Of a stretch of 64,000 nucleotides of DNA, positions 62,800 through 64,000 are shown in pieces (position 1 is the stretch's first letter; the number at the start of each line of letters is the position of its first letter). The stretch covers positions 11,291,289 through 11,355,288 of the forward strand of contig NC_037640.1 of the NCBI RefSeq assembly GCF_003254395.2. Reading direction: 5' to 3'. Both the position numbers and the translations under genes were made by a program. The notes beneath the pieces were generated by a model. It ran no database searches. It was given only the letters and a program-made list of their open reading frames with translations, and had not been told where the DNA came from. The stretch comes from Apis mellifera. Taxonomy: Eukaryota > Arthropoda > Insecta > Hymenoptera > Apidae.

Positions 62800-64000
62800 C
62801 TTCTGTTCTGTAATTTTCGAAAATAATAATAATAAATAAGAAGAAATAGAAAAAGGAGAACAAGGAGTACAGAAAAATTCCGGTACTTTTGTCTTCTCCT
62901 CCCTCTCAAACAATTATATCTCTTTTCTCTTCTGTACTTTCGAAAATAATAATAATAATAAAAAAGAAGAAATAGAAAAAGGAGAGCAAGGAGTACAGAA
63001 AAATTCCGGTACTTTTATTTCTTCTTCCTTCCCAAGCAATTATATTTCTTTTCTCTATTGTTCTTTTCGAAAATAATAATAAAAACAGAAAAATTCCTTT
63101 TGTCTCTCTTCTCCCCAATTTTGAAAATAATAATAAAAAAAGAAGAAATAGAAAAAGGAGAGCAAGGAGTTGATATACTTCCAATACTGAAAAATTCCAA
63201 TATTTTTGTCTTTTCCTTTCTCTTCCCAATTATATTTCTTTTCTCTTCTATATTTTCCAAAAATAATAAAAAAAAAAGGAGAAATAGAAAAAGGAGAGCA
63301 AGGAATTGATGTACAGAAAAATTCCGGTACTTTTGTCTCCCTTCCCTCCAATTTGGAAAATAATAATAAAAAAAAAAAAGAAGAAATAGAAAAAGGAGAG
63401 CAAGGAGTTGATATACAGAAAAATTCCAATACTTTTGTCTTCTCCTCTCTCCCCCCAATTATATTTCTTTTCTCTTCTGTGCTTTTCATAAAATAATAAT
63501 AAAAAAAAGAAGAAATAGGAAAAGAAGAATAAAGAGTACAGAAAAATTTCAGTACTTTTGTCCCCCTTCCCTCCAATTTCGAAAATAATAACAAAAAAAA
63601 AGAAGAAATAGAAAAAGGAAAGCAAAGATGTACAAGTTGATGTACAAAAAAATTCCAATACTTTTGTCTTCTTCTCTCTTCCTCTGCCCCTTCCCAATTA
63701 TATTTCTTTTCTCTTCTGTTCTTTTCGAAAATAATAATAATAATAATAATAAAAAAGAAGAAATAGAAAAAGGAAAAGCAAGTTGATGGAAGTAAGAAAA
63801 ATTCCGATACTTTTGTCTTTTCTTCCTTCCAAGCAATTATATTTCTTTCCTTTTCTGTACTTTTCGAAAATAATAATAATAATAAAAAAAGAAGAACAAG
63901 TATAGAGTATAGAAAAATTCCTCTACTTTTGTCTCTTCTTCCAAGCAATTATATTTCTTTCCTCTTCTATTCTTTTCGAAAATAATAATAATAAAAAAGA
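62800..64000. repeat. tandem array O, runs off the window
   Basis: About ten copies of a unit of roughly 85-150 bp: AAAATAATAATAATAAAAAA, GAAGAAATAGAAAAAGGAGA, CAGAAAAATTCCGGTACTTT and CAATTATATTTCTTTTCTCT. It continues past position 64000. The 297-codon open frame on - (63055-63948) is a by-product of the repeat. Confidence 0.95.

Noticed and set aside
63055..63948. 297-codon open frame on the minus strand
   Set aside because: It runs through tandem array O and translates to recurring Phe/Tyr/Ser-rich peptides from the repeat unit. No splice framing or domain.
1565..64000. CRISPR-like arrays or bacterial mobile systems
   Set aside because: The repeats are head-to-tail without unique spacers of constant length, and the DNA is clearly animal nuclear sequence.
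1..64000. tRNA, rRNA or well-known microRNA genes
   Set aside because: I looked for GGTTCGAATCC-type tRNA B-boxes and common insect microRNA seeds by eye and found none. A covariance-model scan would be decisive.

Overview
This is a window of animal nuclear DNA, most likely from a bee or a close hymenopteran. That is inferred from the AT-rich background with islands of unsuppressed CpG (TCGA, CGCG and CGAA are very common), the near absence of transposons apart from one decayed mariner-type element, and very long non-coding stretches filled with local tandem repeats. There are no bacterial-style genes, operons, tRNAs or rRNAs that I can recognise.

Most of the window reads as long intron on the + strand of one gene whose identity I could not establish. 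Three short exons are supported: a 69-nt cassette exon (4382-4450), a first coding exon inside a GC-rich 5' leader (ATG at 44866, donor after 44968), and a 63-nt cassette exon (60012-60074). All three are compatible with the same intron phase (phase 1). Both cassette exons follow a good 3' splice site and begin with GTGAGTT, so splicing them in rebuilds a perfect donor at the new junction. This is the signature of recursive splicing (resplicing), as in the microexons of Drosophila Ubx, and it is the most interesting signal here.

On the - strand, 41262-41563 looks like the last exon of a small membrane protein gene nested in the intron, with a one-base frameshift. A weaker coding-like segment lies at about 46407-46552 (-). 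A mariner/Tc1-type transposase relic lies at 13489-14302 (-).

Between 25.3 and 35.6 kb the sequence is duplicated in the order X-C1-Y-X'-C2-Y'. The Y-X' part differs from its partner almost only by single-base deletions, about 75 over 3.7 kb. That is the error pattern of unpolished long reads, so this part may be a false duplication.

About fifteen tandem arrays with units of roughly 60-300 bp occupy about a third of the window. Each has its own unrelated unit. The remainder is non-coding sequence with some candidate regulatory spots: a CRE/E-box cluster at 42.73-42.90 kb, paired homeodomain sites and a G-quadruplex-prone leader at 44.65-44.81 kb, and a CpG-rich possible promoter at 23.85-24.16 kb.
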